Shown here: positions 8,066 to 15,893 of the stretch, in pieces
How positions within the stretch are numbered: the first letter of the stretch is position 1
Layout: each line of letters opens with the position of its first letter
Origin: Candidatus Omnitrophota bacterium
Lineage (GTDB): Bacteria; Omnitrophota; Gorgyraeia; Zapsychrales; Zapsychraceae
Direction: 5' to 3'
NCBI GenBank assembly: GCA_016214285.1
Contig: JACROV010000096.1
Location: 1 to 34,146 of the forward strand
DNA: 34,146 nt
Notes under the pieces: model-generated
Database searches by the model: none
What the model was told of the DNA's origin: nothing
The model's input: the letters and a program-made list of their open reading frames with translations, nothing else
Translations under genes and position numbers: made by a program

Positions 8066-9427
8066 ATGTTTTCAAAAATATTAATAGCCAATCGCGGTGA
8101 AATTGCTCTGCGCGTCATCCGCGCCTGCCGTGAAATGAACATCCAGACGGTGGGCGTCTATTCCGAATCGGACAGCGATTCCCTTCACGTGCGCTTCGCC
8201 GATGAGGCGGTGTGCATCGGCCCGGCCGCGAGTCTGGACAGTTATCTGAACATCCCCGCCATCATTTCCGCCGCCGAGATCACTGATGTGGAAGCCATTC
8301 ACCCCGGGTACGGTTTTCTCGCCGAAAACGCCCATTTCGCGGAGATCTGCGAATCGTGCAACATTACCTTTGTCGGGCCTTCGCCACAGGCTATTCGCGC
8401 GATGGGGGACAAGGTCGTCGCCCGCGAATCGATGCGCAAGATCGGCGTCCCTTTAACGCCGGGATGCAAAGGGGTCGTCACCACCAAAGAGGAAGCGATC
8501 GCCATTGCCAAGGCTATCAAATATCCGGTCATCATCAAGGCCGCGGCCGGCGGCGGGGGCAAAGGCATGCGGGTCTGCCATAACGACGTGGCGCTGGTCA
8601 GCTCTCTGACCGTCGCGCAAAGCGAGGCCGAGGCGAATTTCGGCAATGACACCGTCTATATCGAAAAATATATCCAGAACCCGCGGCATATTGAATTTCA
8701 GATCATCGCCGATGGGCAGGGGCACACCATTCATTTGGGGGAACGCGATTGCAGCATTCAGCGCCGACACCAGAAACTGCTGGAGGAAGCCCCTTCACCG
8801 GCCCTCGATGAAGAATTGCGCCGAAAAATGGGGGAGATGGCGGTCAAGGCCGCGCAAAGCGTAGATTATAAAGGGGTGGGCACCATCGAATTCCTGCTCG
8901 ATGAAGACGGCAATTTTTATTTTATGGAAATGAATACGCGCATTCAGGTGGAGCACCCGGTTACCGAAATGGTCACCGGCATCGATATTGTCAAGGAACA
9001 GATCAAGATCGCCGCGGGCGAGCCGCTGAAGATCAAGCAGGAGGACGTCAAGATCCGCGGGGCTTCGATCGAATGCCGCATCAACGCTGAGGACCCGTAT
9101 AATAATTTTATTCCTTCCCCGGGCAAGATCGAGGAATTGAACTTGCCCGGCGGACCCGGCGTGCGCATCGATACCCACATCTATCAGGGCTACAAGATCA
9201 GTCCTCATTACGACTCGATGGTCGCCAAACTGATCACGTTCGGCAGGACCCGCCAGGAGGCGATAGACATTATGCGCCGTGCTCTCGAGGAATTCTATGT
9301 CGCGCCGATCAAGACGACCATCCCGCTGCACAAGGAGATCGTCAGCCATCCATCGTTTTTGAAAGGCGATGTCACGACGCATTTTCTGGAGAAAATATTG
9401 AAAACCGACGCGGAGGCCCACAAATGA
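8066..9427 (+). CDS. accC: Acetyl-CoA carboxylase biotin carboxylase subunit
   Basis: [73 protein letters not shown]. Confidence 0.98.
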   Translation: MFSKILIANRGEIALRVIRACREMNIQTVGVYSESDSDSLHVRFADEAVCIGPAASLDSYLNIPAIISAAEITDVEAIHPGYGFLAENAHFAEICESCNITFVGPSPQAIRAMGDKVVARESMRKIGVPLTPGCKGVVTTKEEAIAIAKAIKYPVIIKAAAGGGGKGMRVCHNDVALVSSLTVAQSEAEANFGNDTVYIEKYIQNPRHIEFQIIADGQGHTIHLGERDCSIQRRHQKLLEEAPSPALDEELRRKMGEMAVKAAQSVDYKGVGTIEFLLDEDGNFYFMEMNTRIQVEHPVTEMVTGIDIVKEQIKIAAGEPLKIKQEDVKIRGASIECRINAEDPYNNFIPSPGKIEELNLPGGPGVRIDTHIYQGYKISPHYDSMVAKLITFGRTRQEAIDIMRRALEEFYVAPIKTTIPLHKEIVSHPSFLKGDVTTHFLEKILKTDAEAHK

Positions 9428-9780
9428 AGCAGCCCTATGAGATCGATCTGGGAGTCGTTCATATCCATAAAAATGTGGTAGCGGACATCGTCGCTTCCAC
9501 CGTCGCGGACGTTGATGGCGTGAGCTTGATCCCGAAGAGCTTCGCGGAAAACTGCGGCGAACTTTTTGGACAAAAGGTTGTGGCGGGGGTCACGGTCAAT
9601 GTCGATGAAAATAGCGATGTTAGCGTCGATATACAAGTGGTCGTCCGTTACGGGATGAACATCCCCGACATTGGGCGGCATATCCAGGATGTGGTAAGAT
9701 CAATTGTCCAGAAAACCGTGGATATCAGCCTTAAAGAGATCAACGTTAATATTCAGGGCATAGAGAGGGGGCAAAAATGA
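9424..9780 (+). CDS. Asp23/Gls24 family envelope stress protein
   Basis: [28 protein letters not shown]...[30 protein letters not shown]. Confidence 0.88.
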   Translation: MKQPYEIDLGVVHIHKNVVADIVASTVADVDGVSLIPKSFAENCGELFGQKVVAGVTVNVDENSDVSVDIQVVVRYGMNIPDIGRHIQDVVRSIVQKTVDISLKEINVNIQGIERGQK

Positions 9781-10391
9781 ACCTGTTTACCCGCGCGGCC
9801 ATACTGTTCTATGTGACGATCATCCTTTTTCTGGGATGTTTTGCCATCCTGTACGTGTTCAATGTGCTTGCCTATAAAGATATCGTGGACCTGCTTTATA
9901 TTACTTATCTGGACGATAACCTGCGTGTCGCCGTAGGGTGTATCGCGGCAGGATTATTATTCATCAATTTTATCCTGTATCGCCAGCTCGACGTCAACGC
10001 TCATAAAGAGAAGATCATTGCTTTTGACAATCCTTCCGGACGGGTCAGTGTCGCCTTGGCGGCGCTGGAAGACCTGATCCGGCGCACTATTTCCCGCTTT
10101 CCCGAAGTCAAAGAGAGCAAAGTGGACATCCGGGCATCGAAGCGGGCGTTGAGCGTCAAGATCCGCCTGGTGCTGTGTTCCGAAGTCAATATCCCCGAGT
10201 TGACCTCCATCGTCCAGGAAACGGCAAAGCGAAAGATCCAGGACATTATCGGTCTGGACGAACCACTGAATATTTCCGTTTATATCAGCAAGATCCTCGG
10301 GGATGTCGTCAAAGACAAGAAATCCGGCAAGAAGGAAGATCCAGAACAACGCCCCGGAGTTCAGGTGCCGTTCCAGGGCTATAGGGCTTAA
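9777..10391 (+). CDS. AmaP-like alkaline shock membrane anchor protein
   Basis: Two N-terminal TM segments followed by an Asp23-like domain GRVSVALAALEDLIRRTISRFPEVKESKVDI; ATGA overlap with the Asp23 gene. Confidence 0.78.
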   Translation: MNLFTRAAILFYVTIILFLGCFAILYVFNVLAYKDIVDLLYITYLDDNLRVAVGCIAAGLLFINFILYRQLDVNAHKEKIIAFDNPSGRVSVALAALEDLIRRTISRFPEVKESKVDIRASKRALSVKIRLVLCSEVNIPELTSIVQETAKRKIQDIIGLDEPLNISVYISKILGDVVKDKKSGKKEDPEQRPGVQVPFQGYRA

Positions 10392-10396
10392 AGACT

Positions 10397-11422
10397 ATGC
10401 AAAAGATCGGTATTTTAACCGGTGGGGCCGATTGTCCAGGATTGAATTCCGTGATCCGGGCCGTGGTCCACAAGGCTATGCTCGAAGGGTATGTGGTCAC
10501 CGGTATCAAGAATGGCTGGATGGGGCTCGTTGAAAATGACATGCGCATTGTGGATCTGCGGTTGACCTCGGGGATCCTCGATCGCGGCGGGACGATCCTG
10601 GGCACGAGTCGCTTGATCCCCCCTTTGGATAAAGCCCAAACGGCGTTGATCCATGAGAATTTTAAGCGTAGCGGCATGGACGCCGTTATCGCCGTCGGCG
10701 GGGAAGACACGCTTAAGATCGGGTTGGAGTTGTATAAACAGCACGCGATCCCTGTCGTGGGCGTTCCCAAATCCATTGATAACGCGCTTTCCGGAACGGA
10801 TTATGCTTTCGGTTTCGACACGGCGGTCAACGTGGCCACGGAATGTATTGACCGTTTGCACACGACCGCCGAAAGCCATCACCGCATCATGGTCATCGAG
10901 GTCATGGGCCGTTACACGGGCTGGATCGCCCTTGAGGCGGGGATCGCCGGCGGTGCGCACATTATTTGTGTTCCCGAACTTCCCGTTAAGATCAGCGATA
11001 TCTGCGATTTGCTCAAAGCCCGTCATAAACGCGGCAAGACTTTTAGTATCGTGGTCGCTTCGGAAGGAGCGAAGATCCTGGGATACGAAACGCCTTTTGA
11101 AGGCGAAGACCGCCGTAGCGGCCACAGGATCGGACGTGTCGGGGAGGTACTGGCGAATCTGATCGAAGAGAGTACCGGCTACGAAACGCGCGTCAGTGTT
11201 TTAGGACACATCCAGCGCGGCGGTACGCCGACGGCATTCGACCGGATCATCGGCACACGGTTCGGATTTAAGGCCGTGGAAATGGTCATGGTGAAGAAAT
11301 TCGGGGAAATGGCAAGCCTGCGCGACAACAAAATGTGCTCGGTCAAGATCGAAGAGGCGGTGCGCCAGCATAAGACGATCGATGAAGACTTGTTCGCCCT
11401 TGCCAAAACGTTTTCCGTTTGA
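10397..11422 (+). CDS. 6-phosphofructokinase (residue pattern suggests PPi-type)
   Basis: IGILTGGADCPGLNSVIRAVV, AVGGEDTLK, VPKSIDNALSGTDYAFGFDTAV, EVMGRYTGWIAL, LGHIQRGGTPTAFDR. Confidence 0.9.
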   Translation: MQKIGILTGGADCPGLNSVIRAVVHKAMLEGYVVTGIKNGWMGLVENDMRIVDLRLTSGILDRGGTILGTSRLIPPLDKAQTALIHENFKRSGMDAVIAVGGEDTLKIGLELYKQHAIPVVGVPKSIDNALSGTDYAFGFDTAVNVATECIDRLHTTAESHHRIMVIEVMGRYTGWIALEAGIAGGAHIICVPELPVKISDICDLLKARHKRGKTFSIVVASEGAKILGYETPFEGEDRRSGHRIGRVGEVLANLIEESTGYETRVSVLGHIQRGGTPTAFDRIIGTRFGFKAVEMVMVKKFGEMASLRDNKMCSVKIEEAVRQHKTIDEDLFALAKTFSV

Positions 11423-11444
11423 GCCTAAAAGGATTGTATATTGT

Positions 11445-12008
11445 ATGAAGAAAGATATCGAACGGATTTTTCACGAATCCATCCGCGTCAAAGAAGAAAC
11501 CCTCAAAAACAATAGCGACAAGATCGTTGAAGCCGTTGAATCCATCCGGGAACTTTTTAGTCGAAACGGCAAGATCTTCTTTTTCGGTAATGGCGGCTCG
11601 GCCGCTGACAGCCAGCATATCGCGGCGGAATTCATCGGCCGGTTCAAGAAAGAGCGACGGGCTTTACCGGCGATCGCCCTGACGACCGACACATCGATCT
11701 TGACCGCGCTGGGTAACGACTACAGTTTCGATATCATTTTCGCCCGCCAGATCGAAGGGCTCGCTCAACACGGCGATCTGGCCTTCGGCATCTCCACGAG
11801 CGGCAAATCCAAGAACGTCATTGAAGGGATCAAACAGGCGAAGAAAATGGGATTAAAGACGATCTCATTGACCGGGCGTAGCGGCGGGAAACTGGCTCCA
11901 CTCACGGATATCAGCATTATTGTTCCTTCTTCGGAAACAGCCAGGATCCAGGAATCGCATCTGTGCGTCGCCCACGCGATCTGTGAACTGGTGGAAGAGA
12001 AAATTTAG
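11445..12008 (+). CDS. gmhA: Phosphoheptose isomerase (SIS domain)
   Basis: FFFGNGGSAADSQHIAAEFIGRFKKERRALPAIALTTDTSILTALGNDYSFD, SGKSKNVIEG. Confidence 0.9.
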   Translation: MKKDIERIFHESIRVKEETLKNNSDKIVEAVESIRELFSRNGKIFFFGNGGSAADSQHIAAEFIGRFKKERRALPAIALTTDTSILTALGNDYSFDIIFARQIEGLAQHGDLAFGISTSGKSKNVIEGIKQAKKMGLKTISLTGRSGGKLAPLTDISIIVPSSETARIQESHLCVAHAICELVEEKI

Positions 12009-12018
12009 GCACACGGGT

Positions 12019-12528
12019 GTGGATACGCATAAGAAAATTGTTGGTTTAAAAACGTTGCAACGCATCCTTGCCCGGTTAAGACGTCAGGGCAGAACGGTCG
12101 CTTTTACCAACGGGTGCTTCGATATTTTACATTTCGGCCACGTACAATATTTAGAGAAGGCGAAAGGCCATAACCGCGTCCTTATCATCGGACTTAATAG
12201 CGACCGGTCGGTGCGCAAGATCAAAGGGCCGCAGCGGCCGATCGTAGCGCAAAACGCGCGGGCGGCCGTGTTGGCGGCGTTGGCCTGTGTCGATTACGTG
12301 ACGATATTTCCCGAAGATACCCCGCAAAAGCTTATTGCCGCGCTCAAGCCTGATGTCCTTGTCAAGGGTGCCGACTGGAAGGGCAAAGAGGTCGCCGGCA
12401 GCGACGTTGTCCGCAAATACGGCGGCAAAGTGGAATACGCCCGCTACGTCCCGCGGTATTCATCGACGAACATTATTGACGCGGTTCTTCTTCTTCGAGG
12501 AAGAAGAAAGTGCCAATGCGCCGCATGA
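12019..12528 (+). CDS. D-glycero-beta-D-manno-heptose 1-phosphate adenylyltransferase (HldE C-terminal/RfaE2-like)
   Basis: VAFTNGCFDILHFGHVQYLEKAK, LNSDRSVRKIKGPQRPI, KGADWKGKEVAGSDVV, YSSTNIID; GTG start 12019. Confidence 0.92.
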   Translation: MDTHKKIVGLKTLQRILARLRRQGRTVAFTNGCFDILHFGHVQYLEKAKGHNRVLIIGLNSDRSVRKIKGPQRPIVAQNARAAVLAALACVDYVTIFPEDTPQKLIAALKPDVLVKGADWKGKEVAGSDVVRKYGGKVEYARYVPRYSSTNIIDAVLLLRGRRKCQCAA

Positions 12529-12932
12529 AGGACGAAAAACTCTATCGCGTGATGGACGCGAACCTCAACCGGGCCAAAGAGGGATTGCGGGTTTGCGAGG
12601 ATATTTGCCGGTTCGTGTATGACCATCGGCAGTGGACGGATGGTTTTAAAACGATCCGTCATCAATTGACCGACGCGGCAGCCGGGATCGGGGTCCTGAA
12701 GTTGGTGGCCGCGCGTCATATCGAAGGCGATGTGGGCAAGAAAACGGTCAACAGCGAACTTGCCCGCGAGAATGTTGATGATATTTTTTATGCCAACGCG
12801 CAGCGGGTCAAGGAATCGATCCGCGTGCTGGAAGAATTCGCGAAATTGAAGGACCGGCGCGTCGTTGAAGATTTTAAGAAATTACGTTACCGCATGTATG
12901 CCATTGAGAAGAAAATCACTGCGCAAGGCTGA
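12525..12932 (+). CDS. ThiD2-like domain protein
   Basis: YRVMDANLNRAKEGLRVCEDICRFVYDHRQWTDGFKTIRHQL, NAQRVKESIRVLEEFAKL; ATGA overlap with upstream gene. Confidence 0.78.
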   Translation: MKDEKLYRVMDANLNRAKEGLRVCEDICRFVYDHRQWTDGFKTIRHQLTDAAAGIGVLKLVAARHIEGDVGKKTVNSELARENVDDIFYANAQRVKESIRVLEEFAKLKDRRVVEDFKKLRYRMYAIEKKITAQG

Positions 12933-13551
12933 ATTGTATTTGATCCTGGACCGTCAGGTCAATAACGACGGCCGGTTATTTGAAATAACCCGGGAATCCA
13001 TTCGCCACGGAGTGGATATTATCCAGTTGCGGGATAAACTCGGGACCGCGCGGGACACCCTGAGGTGTTTTAAAGGGATCCTGCGCGAGGTCAATGGCCG
13101 CGTGCCGGTCATTATGAACGATCGCGTTGACCTGGCGATCGCGGCGGGCGCCGATGGGGTTCATCTTGGTCAAGATGACGCTCCCATCAAGGCCGCGCGC
13201 CGGATGCTTGGAAGCAGGGCCGTGATCGGTGTGTCCTGTCAGAGTTACGAGCACGCCCGGCAGGCCCAAGCACAGGGAGCTGATTATATCGGATTCGGGT
13301 CGGTTTTTAAAACGCTCACGAAGCCCGGGCGCAACCCAATGAACCTGGATTTGTTAAAAAGAATTACCCGTGAGATCTTCATTCCCGTTTTTGCTATTGG
13401 CGGGATAACGGCAAGAAATATTCCGCTTTTACGGGCTATCGGCTGTCATCGTTTTGCTGTTTGTCGGGCCATTTGCCAGGCCCATAATATTAAGGAAGCG
13501 GTAAGTAATATCAGAAAAGAAATAAGGGTTGAAAATATTTCAGCAAATTAA
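12898..13551 (+). CDS. thiE: Thiamine phosphate synthase
   Basis: GVDIIQLRDK, VPVIMNDRVDLAIAAGADGVHLGQDD, IGVSCQSYEHARQAQAQGADYIGFGSVFKTLTKP, VFAIGGITARNI. Confidence 0.92.
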   Translation: MPLRRKSLRKAELYLILDRQVNNDGRLFEITRESIRHGVDIIQLRDKLGTARDTLRCFKGILREVNGRVPVIMNDRVDLAIAAGADGVHLGQDDAPIKAARRMLGSRAVIGVSCQSYEHARQAQAQGADYIGFGSVFKTLTKPGRNPMNLDLLKRITREIFIPVFAIGGITARNIPLLRAIGCHRFAVCRAICQAHNIKEAVSNIRKEIRVENISAN

Positions 13552-13566
13552 GATTATGGAGATGAG

Positions 13567-14616
13567 ATGAGGTCTTTTGAATACGGTTATTTCTTAGAGC
13601 AATCTATTTCGCAGGATATGCTTATGAGCGTTCGAGTGCTGGGTGAGCACCGCGGCCGCCAAAGTTTGTACCAAGAACAGTCCCCGCAGCTTCTGGAAAC
13701 TTTGAAACGCATCGCCATGATTCAAAGTGTCGAGTCTTCCAACCGCATAGAGGGCATTATCGTGGAGCGAGACCGGATTGAAGCGATTCTCGCCAAGAAG
13801 GCAAAACCGCAGGATCGTTCTGAGAAAGAAGTGGCGGGATATCGAAATGTCCTCGCCGAGATTCATGCCAATGCGGGCCGCCTCACGCTGTCGCCTGACC
13901 TTATTCTTCGGTTTCACCGGGAAATGTATGCTTTGAGCGGCGAAAAAGGCGGCCATTGGAAAGAGAAAGACAACGCTATTCTGGAAGTCCGTCCTGACGG
14001 ACGCCAAGTTGTCCGCTTTAAACCTGTTTCGGCTTTATCAACACCTTCTTTCATGAAAAAGCTTTGTCAGTTTTACCACCAGGCGATGAATGAACGCAAA
14101 GCCGAACCGCTTCTTATTATCGCCTCCTTTATTTTTGATTTTGAATGTATTCATCCTTTCCGGGACGGCAACGGCAGGATAGGGCGGCTTCTCACACTAT
14201 TACTTCTTTATCAGGCTGGCTACGAAGTGGGAAGATTCATCAGCTTGGAGCGAATCATTGAAGACAGCAAGGAAATCTATTACGAAACGCTATTAAAAAG
14301 TTCACAGCATTGGCATGAAGACAAACATGATCTTCGCCCCTGGTGGAATTATTTTCTTGGCACTCTGATTGCAGCTTATAAAGAATTTGAAGACCGGGTC
14401 GGGGTTATTACTTCTGCCCGAGGAGCGAAGCGGGATATGATTCGCCAGACGATTGAACGATTGCCGAGTCGCTTCCGTTTCAGCGAACTTCACCGTGCTT
14501 GTGCCGGAGTGAGTTACCCAACGCTGAAGCGTACTCTTTTCGATCTCAAACGCGAAAAGAAGGTCAGATGCCTTGGCAAAGGCCGCGATGCCGAATGGGA
14601 GCGAATAGGATCATGA
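13567..14616 (+). CDS. Fic family protein (probable AMPylase) with C-terminal winged-helix-like domain
   Basis: HPFRDGNGRIGRLL active-site motif; N-terminal SSNRIEG matching the class II inhibitory motif [S/T]xxxE[G/N]. Confidence 0.93.
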   Translation: MRSFEYGYFLEQSISQDMLMSVRVLGEHRGRQSLYQEQSPQLLETLKRIAMIQSVESSNRIEGIIVERDRIEAILAKKAKPQDRSEKEVAGYRNVLAEIHANAGRLTLSPDLILRFHREMYALSGEKGGHWKEKDNAILEVRPDGRQVVRFKPVSALSTPSFMKKLCQFYHQAMNERKAEPLLIIASFIFDFECIHPFRDGNGRIGRLLTLLLLYQAGYEVGRFISLERIIEDSKEIYYETLLKSSQHWHEDKHDLRPWWNYFLGTLIAAYKEFEDRVGVITSARGAKRDMIRQTIERLPSRFRFSELHRACAGVSYPTLKRTLFDLKREKKVRCLGKGRDAEWERIGS

Positions 14617-14765
14617 GCCATTAATAGGATCACGAAACGCCCATGTGATCCTATTGGCTAAAAGGGGTTGGGCTAAAAGGGACAGCGTTCCTTTTCCTTT
14701 TAGTAAAATAGAGGGGCATAAAATAGAGGGACACAATACTTAATTCTGGGATGACCCCATAAATG
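14605..14765. repeat. REP/palindromic repeat cluster downstream of fic
   Basis: AATAGGATCAC (14623-14633)/GTGATCCTATT (14645-14655) inverted repeat; GGCTAAAAGGG twice; AAAATAGAGGG twice. Confidence 0.6.
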
Positions 14766-14788
14766 AAATTCTACGGGGCTGGTTTTTT

Positions 14789-14859
14789 GCGGGCGTAGTT
14801 CAATGGTAGAACCTCAGCTTCCCAAGCTGGTGACGTGAGTTCGATTCTCATCGCCCGCT
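14789..14859 (+). tRNA. tRNA-Gly(CCC)
   Basis: GCGGGCG acceptor / CGCCCGC, GTTC-AATGGTA-GAAC D arm, TCAGC-TTCCCAA-GCTGG anticodon arm, GTGAG-TTCGATT-CTCAT T arm. Confidence 0.95.
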
Positions 14860-14979
14860 GAATTTGCTTTTTCAAAAAAAGTAAATAGGGTTATGCCTTT
14901 GATGAACAGTGCAACAGGATTTCGTGCCCATCGTATGCTGGAAGTGGTAGTCAAGGGCATAACCCTAAAAGTAAATTCA
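14859..14979. repeat. 121-bp MITE-like imperfect inverted-repeat element abutting the tRNA 3' end
   Basis: TGAATTTGCTTTT (14859-14871)/AAAAGTAAATTCA (14967-14979), 12/13 paired; AGGGTTATGCCTTTGA (14887-14902)/TCAAGGGCATAACCCT (14951-14966), 15/16 paired. Confidence 0.65.
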
Positions 14980-15032
14980 GCCCCCACGTAATGTTTTGAT
15001 TCGTTTGTTTTCCAAAACGAAACAGTGGGGGC
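14980..15032. repeat. Inverted repeat hairpin
   Basis: GCCCCCAC (14980-14987)/GTGGGGGC (15025-15032) with inner TTCGTTT (15000-15006)/AAACGAA (15015-15021). Confidence 0.55.
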
Positions 15033-15090
15033 TTGGAAAAGTAGAAACGGCAGGAGCAAGATGCTGAAAGTGGGGGACTGCAAGTCTGAT

Positions 15091-15774
15091 ATGTTTAAAA
15101 CATTTCGTTATAATATTCGATTGTCGTACCTTGTCATGCTTTTGGCGTTGGCAGCTTCCGGCTGCGCGACGGTCAACACAAAGAAAGATTACATCGTTGG
15201 CGGATTTCCGGAGAAGGGCCGCCAGGGAGTGTACCATAAGGTCAAAAAAGGTGAAACGCTCTGGAGCATCGCCAAGACCTATGATGTGTCGATAAAGGAG
15301 GTCATTGACTCTAACCGTATCCCCAATGTCGCCCGTGTCGAAGAGAACCAACTGGTCTTTATCCCGGGCGTTCACGCGAGCAAAGAAATTACCGTCAACA
15401 AGGCCGAGGAGAACGGTTTCGCCTGGCCGGTGCGCGGGAAACTGATAGGCTATTTCCACGAACGTAAAGGGGCGTACTTCAACAAAGGGATCGACATCCA
15501 GGCCAGGGAAGGGGACACCGTCCGGGCGGCCCGGCGCGGACAGGTGGTCTTCGCGGATTACCTGATGGGCTACGGTTATACGGTTATTTTGAGTCACGCG
15601 GATGAGTTCTTTTCCGTGTACGCGCGTAACGGCAAACTTCTTGTCGGGTTAAACGATTCAGTGCATCAGGGGCAGGACATCGCGCGGGTCGGTCAGGGAG
15701 ACAATCCGTCGCACGTGCATTTTGAGATCAGGAAACGATCGCTGGAAGACAATCCTCTTTATTACTTGCCATAA
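15091..15774 (+). CDS. LysM + degenerate LytM/M23 domain lipoprotein, NlpD-like
   Basis: Lipobox LAASGC; LysM YHKVKKGETLWSIAKTYDVSIKEVIDSN; NKGIDIQAREGDTV...HVHFEIRKRSLEDNPLYYLP; ATG 15091 gives a clean signal peptide. Confidence 0.88.
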   Translation: MFKTFRYNIRLSYLVMLLALAASGCATVNTKKDYIVGGFPEKGRQGVYHKVKKGETLWSIAKTYDVSIKEVIDSNRIPNVARVEENQLVFIPGVHASKEITVNKAEENGFAWPVRGKLIGYFHERKGAYFNKGIDIQAREGDTVRAARRGQVVFADYLMGYGYTVILSHADEFFSVYARNGKLLVGLNDSVHQGQDIARVGQGDNPSHVHFEIRKRSLEDNPLYYLP

Positions 15775-15893
15775 GAGGATAAGGCATATAAAATGACGAA
15801 CATTGATTGCACTGATTTTTTATTGATTATACACTGGCTACATCAGTGTAATCCCGGTCTTGGATAAATCAGTGAAATCAGTGATTTAATCGT

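Noticed and set aside
14814-15083. Minus-strand 89-aa ORF ending SAGDENRTHVTSLGS
   Set aside because: The C-terminal peptide is the antisense translation of the tRNA-Gly gene and the rest is palindromic repeat; a classic spurious ORF.
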